DNA of 64,000 nucleotides from Caballeronia sp. SBC1 (GCF_011493005.1 NZ_CP049156.1:3286001-3350000); one strand, 5' to 3'. Positions 38,315 through 47,267 are shown, counted from the first letter of the stretch. Notes: generated from the sequence alone by a model not told the origin. Numbers and translations are program-made.

Positions 38315-39369
38315 GGCCGTGCTCCGTAGGCGCTTTCGGGCAACGTGTCCGCGCATCCCCGAGGTTCGGCGCGTGCGAGCCGGCCGAGCACGGAGAAGCG
38401 TTTCCCCGGCCATTCGCCGTCGTCGATGCCATGCACTACCCCCCTGTCCTCGGTCAGCAACACGTGGCCCGGATGCGCGCGCGGCACGGCGCTCAACACT
38501 TCGATAACGCCTTCCGTGCCCACAGGAGCTTCCTCCCAGGTCTGCGGATCGCGAATGATGACATCGGCGAAATCGGGGCAATACAGACCATCGCCGGATG
38601 CGGATTCGATATGAATCGTGCCGCCCTGCTCGACCATCCCGTAGAAGTTGTGGCATCGGCGAAGGCCAGTCGCCGCGAGAAAAGCAGCGCGAAATTCCTG
38701 CGGCGATACGGCTTGATCGGCGAGTTTTTTCCACCCGCCCGTGTGCAGCAGGATGGCGTGGGCCAAGTCGAATCCGCGCGATCGCGCGAATGCGTGGAAC
38801 CGTGTCCAGACCAGGGACGTGAAGCCGAAGATCAGGAACGTCGCGTGAGCGTGGCGTTGCAGGAAATTCGCGACGGCGGTGGCATCGATACCTTGCTCAT
38901 CATCCAGCGCGAAGACGTGGTCGCGACCGACATTCATCACGCCCAGTACGGTGGCACCACGGATCGAGGAGCGTTCCCCACGTACCGCCGACGGCGAATC
39001 GATAATGGGCAACGGCAGACGTCGCGAGCCCGTCACCGTTGCCAGCGTCGCGGTGAGCAGATGACGCTGGCGTTCGGCAGCGTCCCGGTCCAGCGCAATC
39101 CGGCTGACGTTCGTGCTCGTCGTACCGGACGACGTCAGCACGGCGACCTGTTCGCGGCCGGTGCTGATCAGCGAGTGCTCTTTGAACAGACGCACCGGCA
39201 GCCACGGGAGTTCGTGAGTTTGCGCATAGCGGCGACCTGGCGCATGACCAATTGCATCGAGCACACGGGCGTATGCGGGACAAGCGCGCCGATGATGCTC
39301 GATCAGCTCGACCATCTGCGGTAGCAGCGCGGTCTCCCGCTCGCTCTGGCTTATCCGTGAACCGGTCAT
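38311..39369 (-). CDS. LuxE-like acyl-protein synthetase
   Basis: A 352-residue enzyme of the LuxE family, which activates a carboxylic acid with ATP and hands the acyl group to LuxC. The motif AVLTSSGTTSTNVSR (about 77-90), FLIFGFTSLVWTRF near 180 and FYGMVEQGGTIH near 245 are LuxE-like. The start is ATG 39369; a GTG at 39405 would overlap the ACP gene. With the LuxC-like gene it forms an acid reductase pair that may use the operon ACP as acyl source. Confidence 0.88.
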   Translation of the reverse strand: MTGSRISQSERETALLPQMVELIEHHRRACPAYARVLDAIGHAPGRRYAQTHELPWLPVRLFKEHSLISTGREQVAVLTSSGTTSTNVSRIALDRDAAERQRHLLTATLATVTGSRRLPLPIIDSPSAVRGERSSIRGATVLGVMNVGRDHVFALDDEQGIDATAVANFLQRHAHATFLIFGFTSLVWTRFHAFARSRGFDLAHAILLHTGGWKKLADQAVSPQEFRAAFLAATGLRRCHNFYGMVEQGGTIHIESASGDGLYCPDFADVIIRDPQTWEEAPVGTEGVIEVLSAVPRAHPGHVLLTEDRGVVHGIDDGEWPGKRFSVLGRLARAEPRGCADTLPESAYGARP

Positions 39370-39382
39370 GACGATTGCCGGC

Positions 39383-39622
39383 TCACTCTCGCACCCCAAG
39401 CTCACGGAGCAACTGCGAAGCGCCGTTGAAGGTGTCCATCTTCAACGCCCGCTCGGTGTCGATCTCAACCTTGAATTCATCTTCAATAGATGAGATCAGC
39501 AACACCGCGCCGAGCGAATCCCAGCCCGGCGTCTCCTGATAACGCAGCGCCGAATCAGGCAGCGTCTTGTCTAGTTCCAGCACCGTATTGAATACCGACC
39601 GTAGTCTGGTGTCGAGGGACAT
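39383..39622 (-). CDS. Acyl carrier protein
   Basis: A 79-residue ACP. The phosphopantetheine Ser is Ser36 in TPGWDSLGAVLLI. The core is acidic (SSIEDEFKVEID). AAGGAG lies 8 bp before ATG 39622; the frame is open 15 codons upstream, but that part is basic and unlike ACPs. It is probably the scaffold for the acyl chain handled by the ketoreductase and enoyl reductase of the operon. No phosphopantetheinyl transferase gene is in the window; the host enzyme would serve. Confidence 0.92.
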   Translation of the reverse strand: MSLDTRLRSVFNTVLELDKTLPDSALRYQETPGWDSLGAVLLISSIEDEFKVEIDTERALKMDTFNGASQLLRELGVRE

Positions 39623-39663
39623 TGCACGTTCTCCTTTCGTTGGCCGTCGCTGCGGCAGACTGC

Positions 39664-39927
39664 TCAACCGCCGGAGATGGCGGTCATGATCTCGACCAGA
39701 TCGCCCGATGCAAGCGTCCGGGTCAGATCGCTGCGAACCACTTCACTGTTGATCGCCAGACGCATGGTGCGCTTCAGCGTCATGTCATCATTCATCAGTA
39801 ATCCTTTCAATTCTGGAAATTCGGTAAATAGGGCTCGCAGCGCCGCGTCAAGCGTGTTTTGTTCGTAAACAATCTGACGCCGATAGCCCACGTACCTGAG
39901 CAAAGACCCGGAGAACAGGAACGTCAT
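39664..39927 (-). CDS. MoaD/ThiS-like ubiquitin-fold sulfur carrier
   Basis: An 87-residue ubiquitin-like protein that ends in the di-glycine needed for C-terminal adenylation and thiocarboxylation (EIMTAISGG). MTFLFSGSLLRYVGYRR is the first beta strand, and NSEVVRSDLTRTLASGDLVEI the last part. The start ATG 39927 has AAGGGGG 5 bp before it. Its natural E1 is the rhodanese-MoeB fusion, split by the IS. As there is no molybdenum-cofactor or thiazole gene in the operon, it probably donates sulfur in a dedicated pathway. Confidence 0.88.
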   Translation of the reverse strand: MTFLFSGSLLRYVGYRRQIVYEQNTLDAALRALFTEFPELKGLLMNDDMTLKRTMRLAINSEVVRSDLTRTLASGDLVEIMTAISGG

Positions 39928-39952
39928 GGCCACCCCCTTTTTAGCTTGAATG

Positions 39953-42469
39953 TCACGCCGACAGGAACACCTCGACCGCGTCGCCGGCATCAACCCCGGA
40001 TGCAGTAAGCAACCGATGGACGAAATGAATGTGGGCGCCCACGCGATAAGCCGTGGCCAGGATCTCGCCTCGGTCGAAGAGCATGAAGGGCCTTCGCAAA
40101 CCGATGCTCAGGCGCTCTATACGCTGGGCCAGACCCGCGAGCAGTTCCGGATGTTCATCCACGAGCAGGAGCACCATGGCCTCGCGACTATCGCCGATGA
40201 AATCGCACACGTGCTCGGAATACCATTGGTCGGCTACTTCGCAGGCATGGCGATGAACCACGAATTCGTGCCGGTGTTCAGCAATGGCCTGGGCGTTGGC
40301 CGGCACTCGCGCGGCGCCGCGATTAAGCAGCACGGGCCGCTCGTCGATATCGTCGGGATGGTCGAGCAACAACTTCGCCAAATGGTCGGGCACGCGTCCC
40401 GGCGCTGCTGCGAGTGTTTGTGTCGATTCAATTCGGACGCACACCTCTTGCAACCCTATGCGAACGACCGGATCACCCTGTTCATTCGCAAGCAGCACCT
40501 CGACGTCCTGCAGGCTGTGGAATCGTTTCGGGTTCCAGGTCCTGACCCGCGTAGTCACGCTGAGCGATTCGCAATCGAAGAATGTCGATGGCTGCAGATA
40601 CTCAATCTCGAGCCCGATGGGAACGAATCCGGTGGCATGGTCGCGGATCAGCACCGCATGCGAGACGGCATGCTCGATCAGCCACGCCGACCAACCCATG
40701 AAGCCGAAGGAAAACGCAACGCGCGGCTTGAGTTGCAAATGCGTGAACATGCCGCTGCTGCATGTAAGCGCCAAGGTGCTTTCCCGCGCTGATGCTGATG
40801 CTGATGCCGCGCGCCATCCATGCCCGGCCGCGTCCGTGCCACGCTCGGATGACCGGTTCAATCGGGCGTACCCGGGCAGCGTCATGAACTCGGGGAAGTC
40901 CTCTTTCATGGCGACTTCCTCGAACAAAGCCCTGGCCTGTTCAATATCCTCCTCGGCGAGCGATTCGGTCGATTCGATGCGATACCGATCGATCTCCTCG
41001 GTGACCATTGCACGAACCAGTTCTCTCGTCACCTGACGCCCATCACGCAGACGCGTGCCATGGCGCAGCCATTGCCAAACCTGCGACCGCGCGATCTCAA
41101 CGGTCGCGGCACCTTCCATGAGACCGAATAGCCTGACCGATCCATGACCACGCAACCACGCCTCCAGATATCGGATCGATACCGCGATGTTGGATCGCAA
41201 ACCGTGCTCGGTGACCGAACCATCAAGGCGATCGGCCGCCATCAAATCCGCGGCCGTTGTCTCCACCTTGCCGAGCGAGCGGTCGATTTGATACGGCCGC
41301 CCGGACAGGACGCGCTCGAATGCGGCGTGACAGACCGGAACCAGGTCCGGGTGAACTACCCAGGTGCCGTCGAAGCCCTCAACCGCCTCGCGCTCCTTAT
41401 CGCGGCGCACGACCTCCACCGCGCGGCGTTGCGCCTCTGGATCGTGTCGATCCGGAATCTGCGTGGCGACACCGCCCAGGGCATGCGTGCCGCGTCGATG
41501 ACACGTGCGAACCAGAAGCTCGGAATACGCGCGCATGAACGGCAGTCCCATCGTCAATTCCGCCCGGTCGGGCAAGACAAAATCCGGTCTATTTCTAAAT
41601 TCCTTCGCAATACTGAACAGATAATCCCAGCGTCCGGCAGTGAGCCCCGCAGCGTGAGGGCCAAGAGCATGCAGGATCTCGTCCATTTCGTACGCAGCGC
41701 CAATGTGCTCGATCAGCACGGTAGCGCGGATGCTGCCACGGGGAATGCCGATCCAGTCCTGCGCAAATTCGAATACATCGTTCCACAGCTTCGCTTCAAG
41801 GTGGTTCTCAAGCTTCGGCAAGTAGAAATAAGGCCCGCTGCCGCGCTCCAGTTGTCTGCGCGCGCAATGAAAGAAGTACAGGCCGAAATCAACCAGACTA
41901 GCTGATGCGGATTGTCCATCGACCACCACATGCTGCTCGGGCAAATGCCAGCCCCGCGGCCTGACGACGATCGCCGTCGTGCCGCCTTCGAGCCTGTAGT
42001 GCTTGCCCCGAGGATCAAGATAGGCAATATCGCCCATGACCGCTTCTTTCAGGTTTCGCTGACTCGCCATGGCGTTGTGCCAGGTGGGCGACATCGCATC
42101 TTCCAGGTCGGCCACCCATACTTGGGCATGAGCATTGAGCGCATTGATGACAATCTTCCGGTTCTCCGCCGGACCGGCGATCTCCACGCGCCTGTCGATC
42201 AGATCTTTAGGGGGTGCAGGAACACGCCAATTTTGATCATTGCGGATGCCGGCTGTGCTCGACAGGAATTCAAAGTTACCGCCCTCCAGGCGATGGCCCG
42301 AACACTCTTTGCGGTAATGGAGAATGTGCTGGCGCGGCTGCGCAAATTCGCGATCCAGCACTGCGATAAATTCCGTGGCTTCAACGGACCACACATCCGG
42401 GAATAGCTCCGCCACATAGCTTTCGATGCAGCAGGTCGCGCGAGTTGTCTTGGCCAACCTGAACTCCAC
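39953..42469 (-). CDS. Malate synthase-like domain fused to a double hot-dog (LnmK/Pnap_2097-like) domain
   Basis: An 838-residue fusion. Residues about 20-540 match malate synthase A throughout (DRRVEIAGP, GSGPYFYLPKLENH, GRWDYLFSIAKEF, DGTWVVHPDL, LMEGAATVEIARSQVWQW). Glu254 and Asp282, expected metal ligands, and Arg172 are kept. The catalytic base, Asp447 of the E. coli enzyme, is Gly453 here (codon GGT at 41113-41111), and GLNxG of the family signature is GLTAG. A Ser/Ala linker (540-568, a hexanucleotide repeat in the DNA) leads to two hot-dog folds (570-838) like the LnmK acyltransferase/decarboxylase group. The start is GTG 42469 and is the first codon that includes the domain. It leads the operon. 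Confidence 0.85.
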   Translation of the reverse strand: MEFRLAKTTRATCCIESYVAELFPDVWSVEATEFIAVLDREFAQPRQHILHYRKECSGHRLEGGNFEFLSSTAGIRNDQNWRVPAPPKDLIDRRVEIAGPAENRKIVINALNAHAQVWVADLEDAMSPTWHNAMASQRNLKEAVMGDIAYLDPRGKHYRLEGGTTAIVVRPRGWHLPEQHVVVDGQSASASLVDFGLYFFHCARRQLERGSGPYFYLPKLENHLEAKLWNDVFEFAQDWIGIPRGSIRATVLIEHIGAAYEMDEILHALGPHAAGLTAGRWDYLFSIAKEFRNRPDFVLPDRAELTMGLPFMRAYSELLVRTCHRRGTHALGGVATQIPDRHDPEAQRRAVEVVRRDKEREAVEGFDGTWVVHPDLVPVCHAAFERVLSGRPYQIDRSLGKVETTAADLMAADRLDGSVTEHGLRSNIAVSIRYLEAWLRGHGSVRLFGLMEGAATVEIARSQVWQWLRHGTRLRDGRQVTRELVRAMVTEEIDRYRIESTESLAEEDIEQARALFEEVAMKEDFPEFMTLPGYARLNRSSERGTDAAGHGWRAASASASARESTLALTCSSGMFTHLQLKPRVAFSFGFMGWSAWLIEHAVSHAVLIRDHATGFVPIGLEIEYLQPSTFFDCESLSVTTRVRTWNPKRFHSLQDVEVLLANEQGDPVVRIGLQEVCVRIESTQTLAAAPGRVPDHLAKLLLDHPDDIDERPVLLNRGAARVPANAQAIAEHRHEFVVHRHACEVADQWYSEHVCDFIGDSREAMVLLLVDEHPELLAGLAQRIERLSIGLRRPFMLFDRGEILATAYRVGAHIHFVHRLLTASGVDAGDAVEVFLSA

Positions 42470-42658
42470 AGGGTATTTGTGTGTTGCCGCGGGTTAGTCG
42501 AGCGCTCGGCGGTTGGCACTAAATATCGACGCTATAGCGGAATTCTTCAAGCTCGAAAAGGAAACGTCACGTTGCCAATTTCCGCACAATGCGCGGGCTT
42601 CGGATTTCACGCATCCTGATGGGCTTAGCTCATTTGCCCGATGCAACGGCCCAATAAA

Positions 42659-42694
42659 AAGCAGGTTGCATGTCGTGAGACAAGCAACCTGTTT
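42659..42694 (-). terminator. Terminator of the glycosyltransferase gene
   Basis: An 11-bp stem with one G-U pair (42659-42669 with 42684-42694) and an inner TGTC/GACA stem, followed on the minus strand by TTTTTATT. It separates the glycosyltransferase from the downstream operon, which therefore must start from its own promoter in 42470-42650. Confidence 0.85.
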
Positions 42695-42755
42695 CCGTAT
42701 GTGGCACTGAACCGGCTACGCATGCGTTCCAATAATGCACAGCCCCGCTGTCACG

Positions 42756-43901
42756 CTAAGCGCGCACAAGTGGCTCGACTCGTTCGACCGACTCTGCGTC
42801 CCTCAACATCTGGTGTGTCAGCATGACGTGCTGCCGGGCGAAGCCGCGCGTGGTCAGATCCTTCGATACCAACTCCTGCTGCGCTCGACGAATTCGCTTC
42901 GTCGTGCCTTCGGGGTCAGCGCCTAATGCGGCAACTGTCTCGCGCAGGCTTTGTGCATCATGGACGGGTACGTATGAGACGGCGTCATCGGAGAAATAGT
43001 CGGACAGACCGCCTATGCCCGTTGCCACCGCCGCCTTGCCGGCCATCACCGCTTCGAGCAACACCGTAATGCCCGACGCATGGTGGTTGGGATGAAGCGG
43101 AACGACGATGACATCGGCCCAATCGTAGAGTGCACGTTGCTCCGCTAACCCCGACACCGGCGCGACCACAATGTTATCCGCCCGATCGGGACGCGTGACT
43201 TTGCGCTGCGTCGCCAGCCGTGCGCTAAAGCGCTTATCGTTTTCAAATGCAGCCATGAAGGTCTGCCAATCGCGATCACGATCGTTACCAATGGCAGCCA
43301 CGCGCAACGGTTCGTGAGGGCGCCAATCAGATACCGGCTGCAAAGGGAAATCGTCGGTGCTGATGCCGTAGAGCACCACCGTTGCTTCGCGGTTCCAGAA
43401 TTTTTTCACTAGCGCGGCGTTGTCGTGAGTGTGCGTCGTCAGCAGGTTTGCGCGACTAAGCAGCCTCTTGAAGATGACGCGTTTGAATACGCTAAGCGAT
43501 TCCCAGATGTCGAGCAGCCACACACTTTGCGCAAGCAAAAGTGGTTTATTCGGACCACGCTTGAGCATCAGCAACAACGCAGCCGATAGATACTCGCGCT
43601 CCGTATGCGTCCAGATCACATCCGCTTCAAGCAGCGCAGCGCGGTTGCGAAACGTATGGATAAGATCGCAGCCAAGAAGCGCTTTCAAGCCGCGTCGAAT
43701 AGTGCGGAGAACGCGTCCTTCAGGGTGATCTTGCGAATACGAAAGCGACATTGAATCCGACTCGGCGTAGTGATAACCATACAGGCATCCAACGTTCTCG
43801 TCCTTGCGGTACCGGCTTGGATCAACGCCATAGTAAAGATGAACATGCACGCTGGTCGGCATGCTCTTCACGGCCTCTTTCACCGGGATTGGTGAGTCCA
43901 T
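42756..43901 (-). CDS. Glycosyltransferase, GT4-like
   Basis: A 381-residue enzyme with a two-Rossmann (GT-B) layout: N-terminal half about 15-190 (LLLAQSVWLLDIWESL, LLSRANLLTTHTHDNA) and a C-terminal half with the donor-binding signature ADVIVVPLHPNHHASGITVLLEAVMAGKAAVAT at about 280-312. The second Glu in that motif (LLEAVMAG) is the usual GT4 Glu. The acceptor and sugar are unknown; no polysaccharide cluster is nearby. It is monocistronic because a terminator follows. The lower GC of parts of the gene suggests acquisition. Confidence 0.82.
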   Translation of the reverse strand: MDSPIPVKEAVKSMPTSVHVHLYYGVDPSRYRKDENVGCLYGYHYAESDSMSLSYSQDHPEGRVLRTIRRGLKALLGCDLIHTFRNRAALLEADVIWTHTEREYLSAALLLMLKRGPNKPLLLAQSVWLLDIWESLSVFKRVIFKRLLSRANLLTTHTHDNAALVKKFWNREATVVLYGISTDDFPLQPVSDWRPHEPLRVAAIGNDRDRDWQTFMAAFENDKRFSARLATQRKVTRPDRADNIVVAPVSGLAEQRALYDWADVIVVPLHPNHHASGITVLLEAVMAGKAAVATGIGGLSDYFSDDAVSYVPVHDAQSLRETVAALGADPEGTTKRIRRAQQELVSKDLTTRGFARQHVMLTHQMLRDAESVERVEPLVRA

Positions 43902-44210
43902 ACTTCCCTCGATAGCGGCGCCTGCGCGAGCGCTTTATATGCTGAAGAAAGCATCGTACAGGTGTCGGACGACGCGTGAACGCCGCGACTCAGGACATTC
44001 ACGCTGAACGAGAGGTAGCTAACATAACGGTCTTTATCGCACCGGTACCGTGTGTTCGGCAGCGCGCACAATGGAGGCTGGAACTCTGGTATGTCTGGCG
44101 TTTTTATCGAACGCATGGCGCGGAAAACTCTCACGCAACGGCGTAGGATCCGGTCTGATACGATTTCTACAGAATGCAGCCGGCTTTCCCCCTGGCGCAA
44201 GGAGATTGCT
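43902..44210. other. 309-bp divergent region between glycosyltransferase and DUF3293 gene
   Basis: It should hold both promoters. Several in-frame ATGs of the DUF3293 frame are here (for example 44052), but they lack ribosome binding sites and family similarity. Confidence 0.5.
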
Positions 44211-44639
44211 TTGCGGTTCAATTCGGCTATTGACCCGGACACGCTCCGGGCTTACGAGGAAACGCATTATCGCGTCCTGGGCGATGCCCCTGCAACGCTG
44301 CGCATAGGTCACGCCAATTCCGGTCTCGTCAAACTTCATCGGGCCTTTGGCGTCGACTGCAGTGCGTTTCTCACTGCAGCGAATCCGTTTAGCACATTGA
44401 TCAATGCAACGGCCAACGCGATCCGGCAAGCCTCGCTTGCAGAGCAACTTGACCGCATGGGCCTGCGCCGCATCGAAGGGATGGGAGAACATCCGGTGGG
44501 GACATGGCCGGGTGAGCCGAGCTTCCTGGTTCTTGGAATGACACTTAGTGATGCAAAACAACTGGGTGCGCAACACGGGCAAAATGCGATCGTATGGTGC
44601 GGGCCAGACACCGTGCCTCAACTGATCCTGCTACGATAA
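44211..44639 (+). CDS. DUF3293 domain protein
   Basis: A 142-residue protein of a family with no known function. Landmarks are IDPDTLRAYEETHYRVLGDA at the start, FLTAANPFS in the middle, GTWPGEPSFLVLGM and GQNAIVWCGPDTVPQLILL at the end. I place the start at TTG 44211, which has AAGGAG 6-7 bp upstream and gives the normal N-terminus; ATG codons further upstream (44052, 44094, 44118) would add about 30-50 unrelated residues. It is cytoplasmic and stands alone. Confidence 0.8.
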   Translation: MRFNSAIDPDTLRAYEETHYRVLGDAPATLRIGHANSGLVKLHRAFGVDCSAFLTAANPFSTLINATANAIRQASLAEQLDRMGLRRIEGMGEHPVGTWPGEPSFLVLGMTLSDAKQLGAQHGQNAIVWCGPDTVPQLILLR

Positions 44640-44737
44640 TTCGTGCAAGCGGCTAACGCTAATCGCTTAAGCCCGTGCAATCACGAAAGGACGACCGGTG
44701 ACTCAAACTAACCATGAACGAGTCGTCCGTGCAGCCA

Positions 44738-45070
44738 TCAAGAACCCGCATAGATGTTGCAGAAGCTGTAGGGCCCGACACAGGCTGCATGAGTCGGGCT
44801 GCCAACATTCACAAAGCGCGACGCGCTGGCGCTCGAACCGGCTGTCACGCCGCCATAGGCCGATGTGCCCTGCTTGGCTTGTGCGACCTGGTTTGTATAG
44901 ATGCGAGCCACATCGGGATACGACGCGTTACTGACGAGTTGTGAACCATCTTGCTGCGCTTCAACGAGTTGTTGGCGGACTTCGGCGCGGGTCAGGCCTT
45001 GAGCCTGGGCAAATGCGCTTGACGATGCGAGAACAGCAGCGGACATGACGAACAGGGCAATCTTTTTCAT
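44738..45070 (-). CDS. DUF4148 domain protein, secreted
   Basis: A 110-residue protein with a signal peptide (MKKIALFVMSAAVLASSSAFA) and a DUF4148 core: GLTRAEVRQQLVEAQQDG. Burkholderia genomes carry many of these small periplasmic proteins; function is unknown. The C-terminus holds two Cys (ACVGPYSFCNIY). The 45071-45212 gap to the next gene is without features. Confidence 0.85.
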   Translation of the reverse strand: MKKIALFVMSAAVLASSSAFAQAQGLTRAEVRQQLVEAQQDGSQLVSNASYPDVARIYTNQVAQAKQGTSAYGGVTAGSSASASRFVNVGSPTHAACVGPYSFCNIYAGS

Positions 45071-45212
45071 TTTCGACTCCAGAGTGTTTAACGGGTTGGT
45101 ACTAGGGCGAACCCATTTTTTTCCCGTCTATTCCGGATAAGTCGAAAATAATTTGCGAGTGGGTCTAGTCGAGGCTTCGTCGACTTACACTCATTAAGCG
45201 TCAGACCACCGA

Positions 45213-45653
45213 TCAGCGGCAATCGGGTGCAATCGCTTCTTCCGTGCGATACGGTGTCGCGACGTCGTACACGCCTCTACGCATGCACTCCCCACACCAG
45301 CGCCGCGTGGCAACGTCCGCTTGCGCGTCCCATATATGCCCGAACGCGCATTCCCATCGCAACGGCGTGGTGGCATCGATGTAACTCGCCGATAACAACC
45401 GCCCGCCCCGTTCCACAGCGAGGGCCTTCAGCCGCTCGGTGTGCTGCTCGCGGCGTTGCGTTGCACAGTTCATGCAGCGCACGTTCTGCGCGGCGCTCAA
45501 GCCGTCGTCCCATGCGTGCCCGCGTCCGCATTGCCAGCCCGCGTCGGCCGTTTCAAGCGCTTCGAACGCCAACGCCCGGTCCGCGCGATGACGCGCCGCC
45601 AGCGCCATGAGCGCCTCGTGCTCAAGCACGTGTTTTGATTTTTGACGATTCAT
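45213..45653 (-). CDS. Probable zinc-ribbon protein with two treble-clef-like repeats
   Basis: A 146-residue protein with two copies of a motif W-x-C-x2-GH-x-W followed by C-x2-C: WQCGRGHAWDDG...CMNC at about 40-65 and WECAFGHIWDAQ...CGEC at about 99-124. Each supplies four metal ligands, like a probable zinc ribbon family (PF14311-like, recalled, not searched). The function is not known. It lies alone, with no evident operon partner. The start codon is AT-rich-preceded ATG 45653. Confidence 0.75.
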   Translation of the reverse strand: MNRQKSKHVLEHEALMALAARHRADRALAFEALETADAGWQCGRGHAWDDGLSAAQNVRCMNCATQRREQHTERLKALAVERGGRLLSASYIDATTPLRWECAFGHIWDAQADVATRRWCGECMRRGVYDVATPYRTEEAIAPDCR

Positions 45654-45692
45654 TAATATGGGTGCCCGTATTGAAACGCCCCGCCGCGCAAC

Positions 45693-46247
45693 TCAGTGCT
45701 TGCCGCCGCCTAATGCTTCAGATCGCGACGTGGTCGTTACCATGCCATCGGGGCCGAAATGCGCGTTGAACATGGCGTCGCGCGTCACGCCGCCCTCCTC
45801 CCAATGCCAGCTCCACACGCGCTCTTTCTTCAGCGGATATTCGGCGATGGTCGTCGGCTTGCCCAGCAATCGCCGCACTTCGTCCTGCGTCATGCCCGGC
45901 CGTACCTTGGCTATGTTCTCCGCAGTCAGCACTTGCGTGACGGAGACGAACTTGCCGTTTGCATCGATATCGACGAAATAAGTATTCGTGCCCGCCGGTC
46001 CGCGCGGATATTCGAGGCGCTTCGAGCCGTCGGTGTAGGTGCGTACCGTTTCCGGTTCGCCCATCTGGTCGCGAATCTGCGCCTCGGTCGTCACGCCCGG
46101 CGTCAGGTCTTTTAGCAGCAAAGTGTCGGGTTTGACGGCGTTGAAAAACGCTTTGAGCTTGTTCATGGCATCCGCGTTTTGCTGGTCGTTGCAGCCGGCA
46201 AGCAGCACAGCAGACACGCACGTGGCAGCGAGCAGAAGTCTTTTCAT
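45693..46247 (-). CDS. BamE-like outer-membrane lipoprotein with two SmpA/OmlA motifs
   Basis: A 184-residue lipoprotein. Lipobox LLAGC with Cys19. There are two BamE/OmlA-type motifs, LTPGVTTEAQIRDQMGEPETV (about 49-69) and VRPGMTQDEVRRLLGKPTTI (about 115-134), each with the G-x2-x8-G-x-P pattern. BamE proper has one, so this is a relative, perhaps in envelope assembly. The second copy is followed by WSWHW. It is near an NlpD-like gene but transcribed alone. Confidence 0.85.
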   Translation of the reverse strand: MKRLLLAATCVSAVLLAGCNDQQNADAMNKLKAFFNAVKPDTLLLKDLTPGVTTEAQIRDQMGEPETVRTYTDGSKRLEYPRGPAGTNTYFVDIDANGKFVSVTQVLTAENIAKVRPGMTQDEVRRLLGKPTTIAEYPLKKERVWSWHWEEGGVTRDAMFNAHFGPDGMVTTTSRSEALGGGKH

Positions 46248-46290
46248 ATCAGCCAGGCTCCTGTCTCATGCGCGCTGTGCACCGTGTTCA

Positions 46291-47211
46291 TCATCCGGCC
46301 TTCTTCAGTGACGGCACCGGATCCACTGCTTGCCCCGACTTGCGCAACTCGAAGTGAAGCAACGGCTTGTTGCTCGGCCCAGTCCCCATTTCCGCGATAG
46401 TCGCGCCCTGGCGGACCGTATCGCCTTCCTTCACCAGCAGCTTGCTGTTGTGCGCGTACGCGGTCAGGAAGTCGTTGCTGTGCTTGACGATGATCATCTG
46501 GCCGTAAGCGCGCAAACCGCTGCCAGCGTAGACGACCCTGCCCGCCGCCGCGGCTTTCACCGGTTCGCCGAGCTTGCCGCCAATATCAATGCCCTTGCTG
46601 CCACCTTCGCCGAACTTCGTGATCACGTCGCCTTGTGCCGGCCACGTGAGCCACGCGCCCTTCGCACTGATCTGAGGCGTGCTGGTATCAGGCGCTGCGC
46701 TGTTATTGCTCGCCGTTGCTGCCGGTGCGCCAATGATCGGCGGACCGGCCTTCGATCCCGCCGCCGACGAAGCCTGTTTGCTCCAGTCGTCGCCGTTGGC
46801 GGCCGTGCCGGTGCTGCCTGGCGGCGCCACGCGCAACAACTGGTCGATGTTGACCTGTTTGCTGTCGGGCAGGTTGTTCCACTTGATGAGATCGGACGGG
46901 CGCTGCTTTTGCGCGCGGGCGATGCCATAGAGCGTATCGCCCGGCTTCACGCGATAAAACCCCGGCCCGGCATTCGCCTGCACCGGCGCGCTGGCGGCCG
47001 GCCCGGCGACGGGCCCAGTGCCCGGCGGCGTAGTGGGAATGGTCGCTGGCGGGCTGGTGCCGCCCGTCGACTGGTCGACGATAGGCGCAGGCGTCAACGC
47101 CGTCGAGCAACCGGCGATAGAGACAGCCACACCGATAGAAACGAGCGCGCCGAGCACTCCCCCGCGGCCGTTGACGGCCCATCCTGTATTACCTGAACGC
47201 GATACCGCCAT
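46291..47211 (-). CDS. nlpD: NlpD-like LysM and M23 domain lipoprotein, probable amidase activator
   Basis: A 306-residue outer-membrane lipoprotein (SIAGCS, Cys35), Pro/Thr-rich linker, LysM domain YRVKPGDTLYGIARAQ (about 85-128) and C-terminal M23 fold (about 215-306). In the M23 fold the first zinc His is missing (GSKGIDIGG) although AYAHNS is present, as in inactive NlpD proteins that activate amidases. AmiC is encoded at 1355-2902. It starts at ATG 47211; an extended frame to 47331 is not used. rpoS, a common neighbour of nlpD, is not seen here. Confidence 0.88.
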   Translation of the reverse strand: MAVSRSGNTGWAVNGRGGVLGALVSIGVAVSIAGCSTALTPAPIVDQSTGGTSPPATIPTTPPGTGPVAGPAASAPVQANAGPGFYRVKPGDTLYGIARAQKQRPSDLIKWNNLPDSKQVNIDQLLRVAPPGSTGTAANGDDWSKQASSAAGSKAGPPIIGAPAATASNNSAAPDTSTPQISAKGAWLTWPAQGDVITKFGEGGSKGIDIGGKLGEPVKAAAAGRVVYAGSGLRAYGQMIIVKHSNDFLTAYAHNSKLLVKEGDTVRQGATIAEMGTGPSNKPLLHFELRKSGQAVDPVPSLKKAG

Positions 47212-47267
47212 GCTTGCCGTTTTCCCTGACTTCCTGTTATCGATATTTCCGGGCTGCGCGCAAGCGC

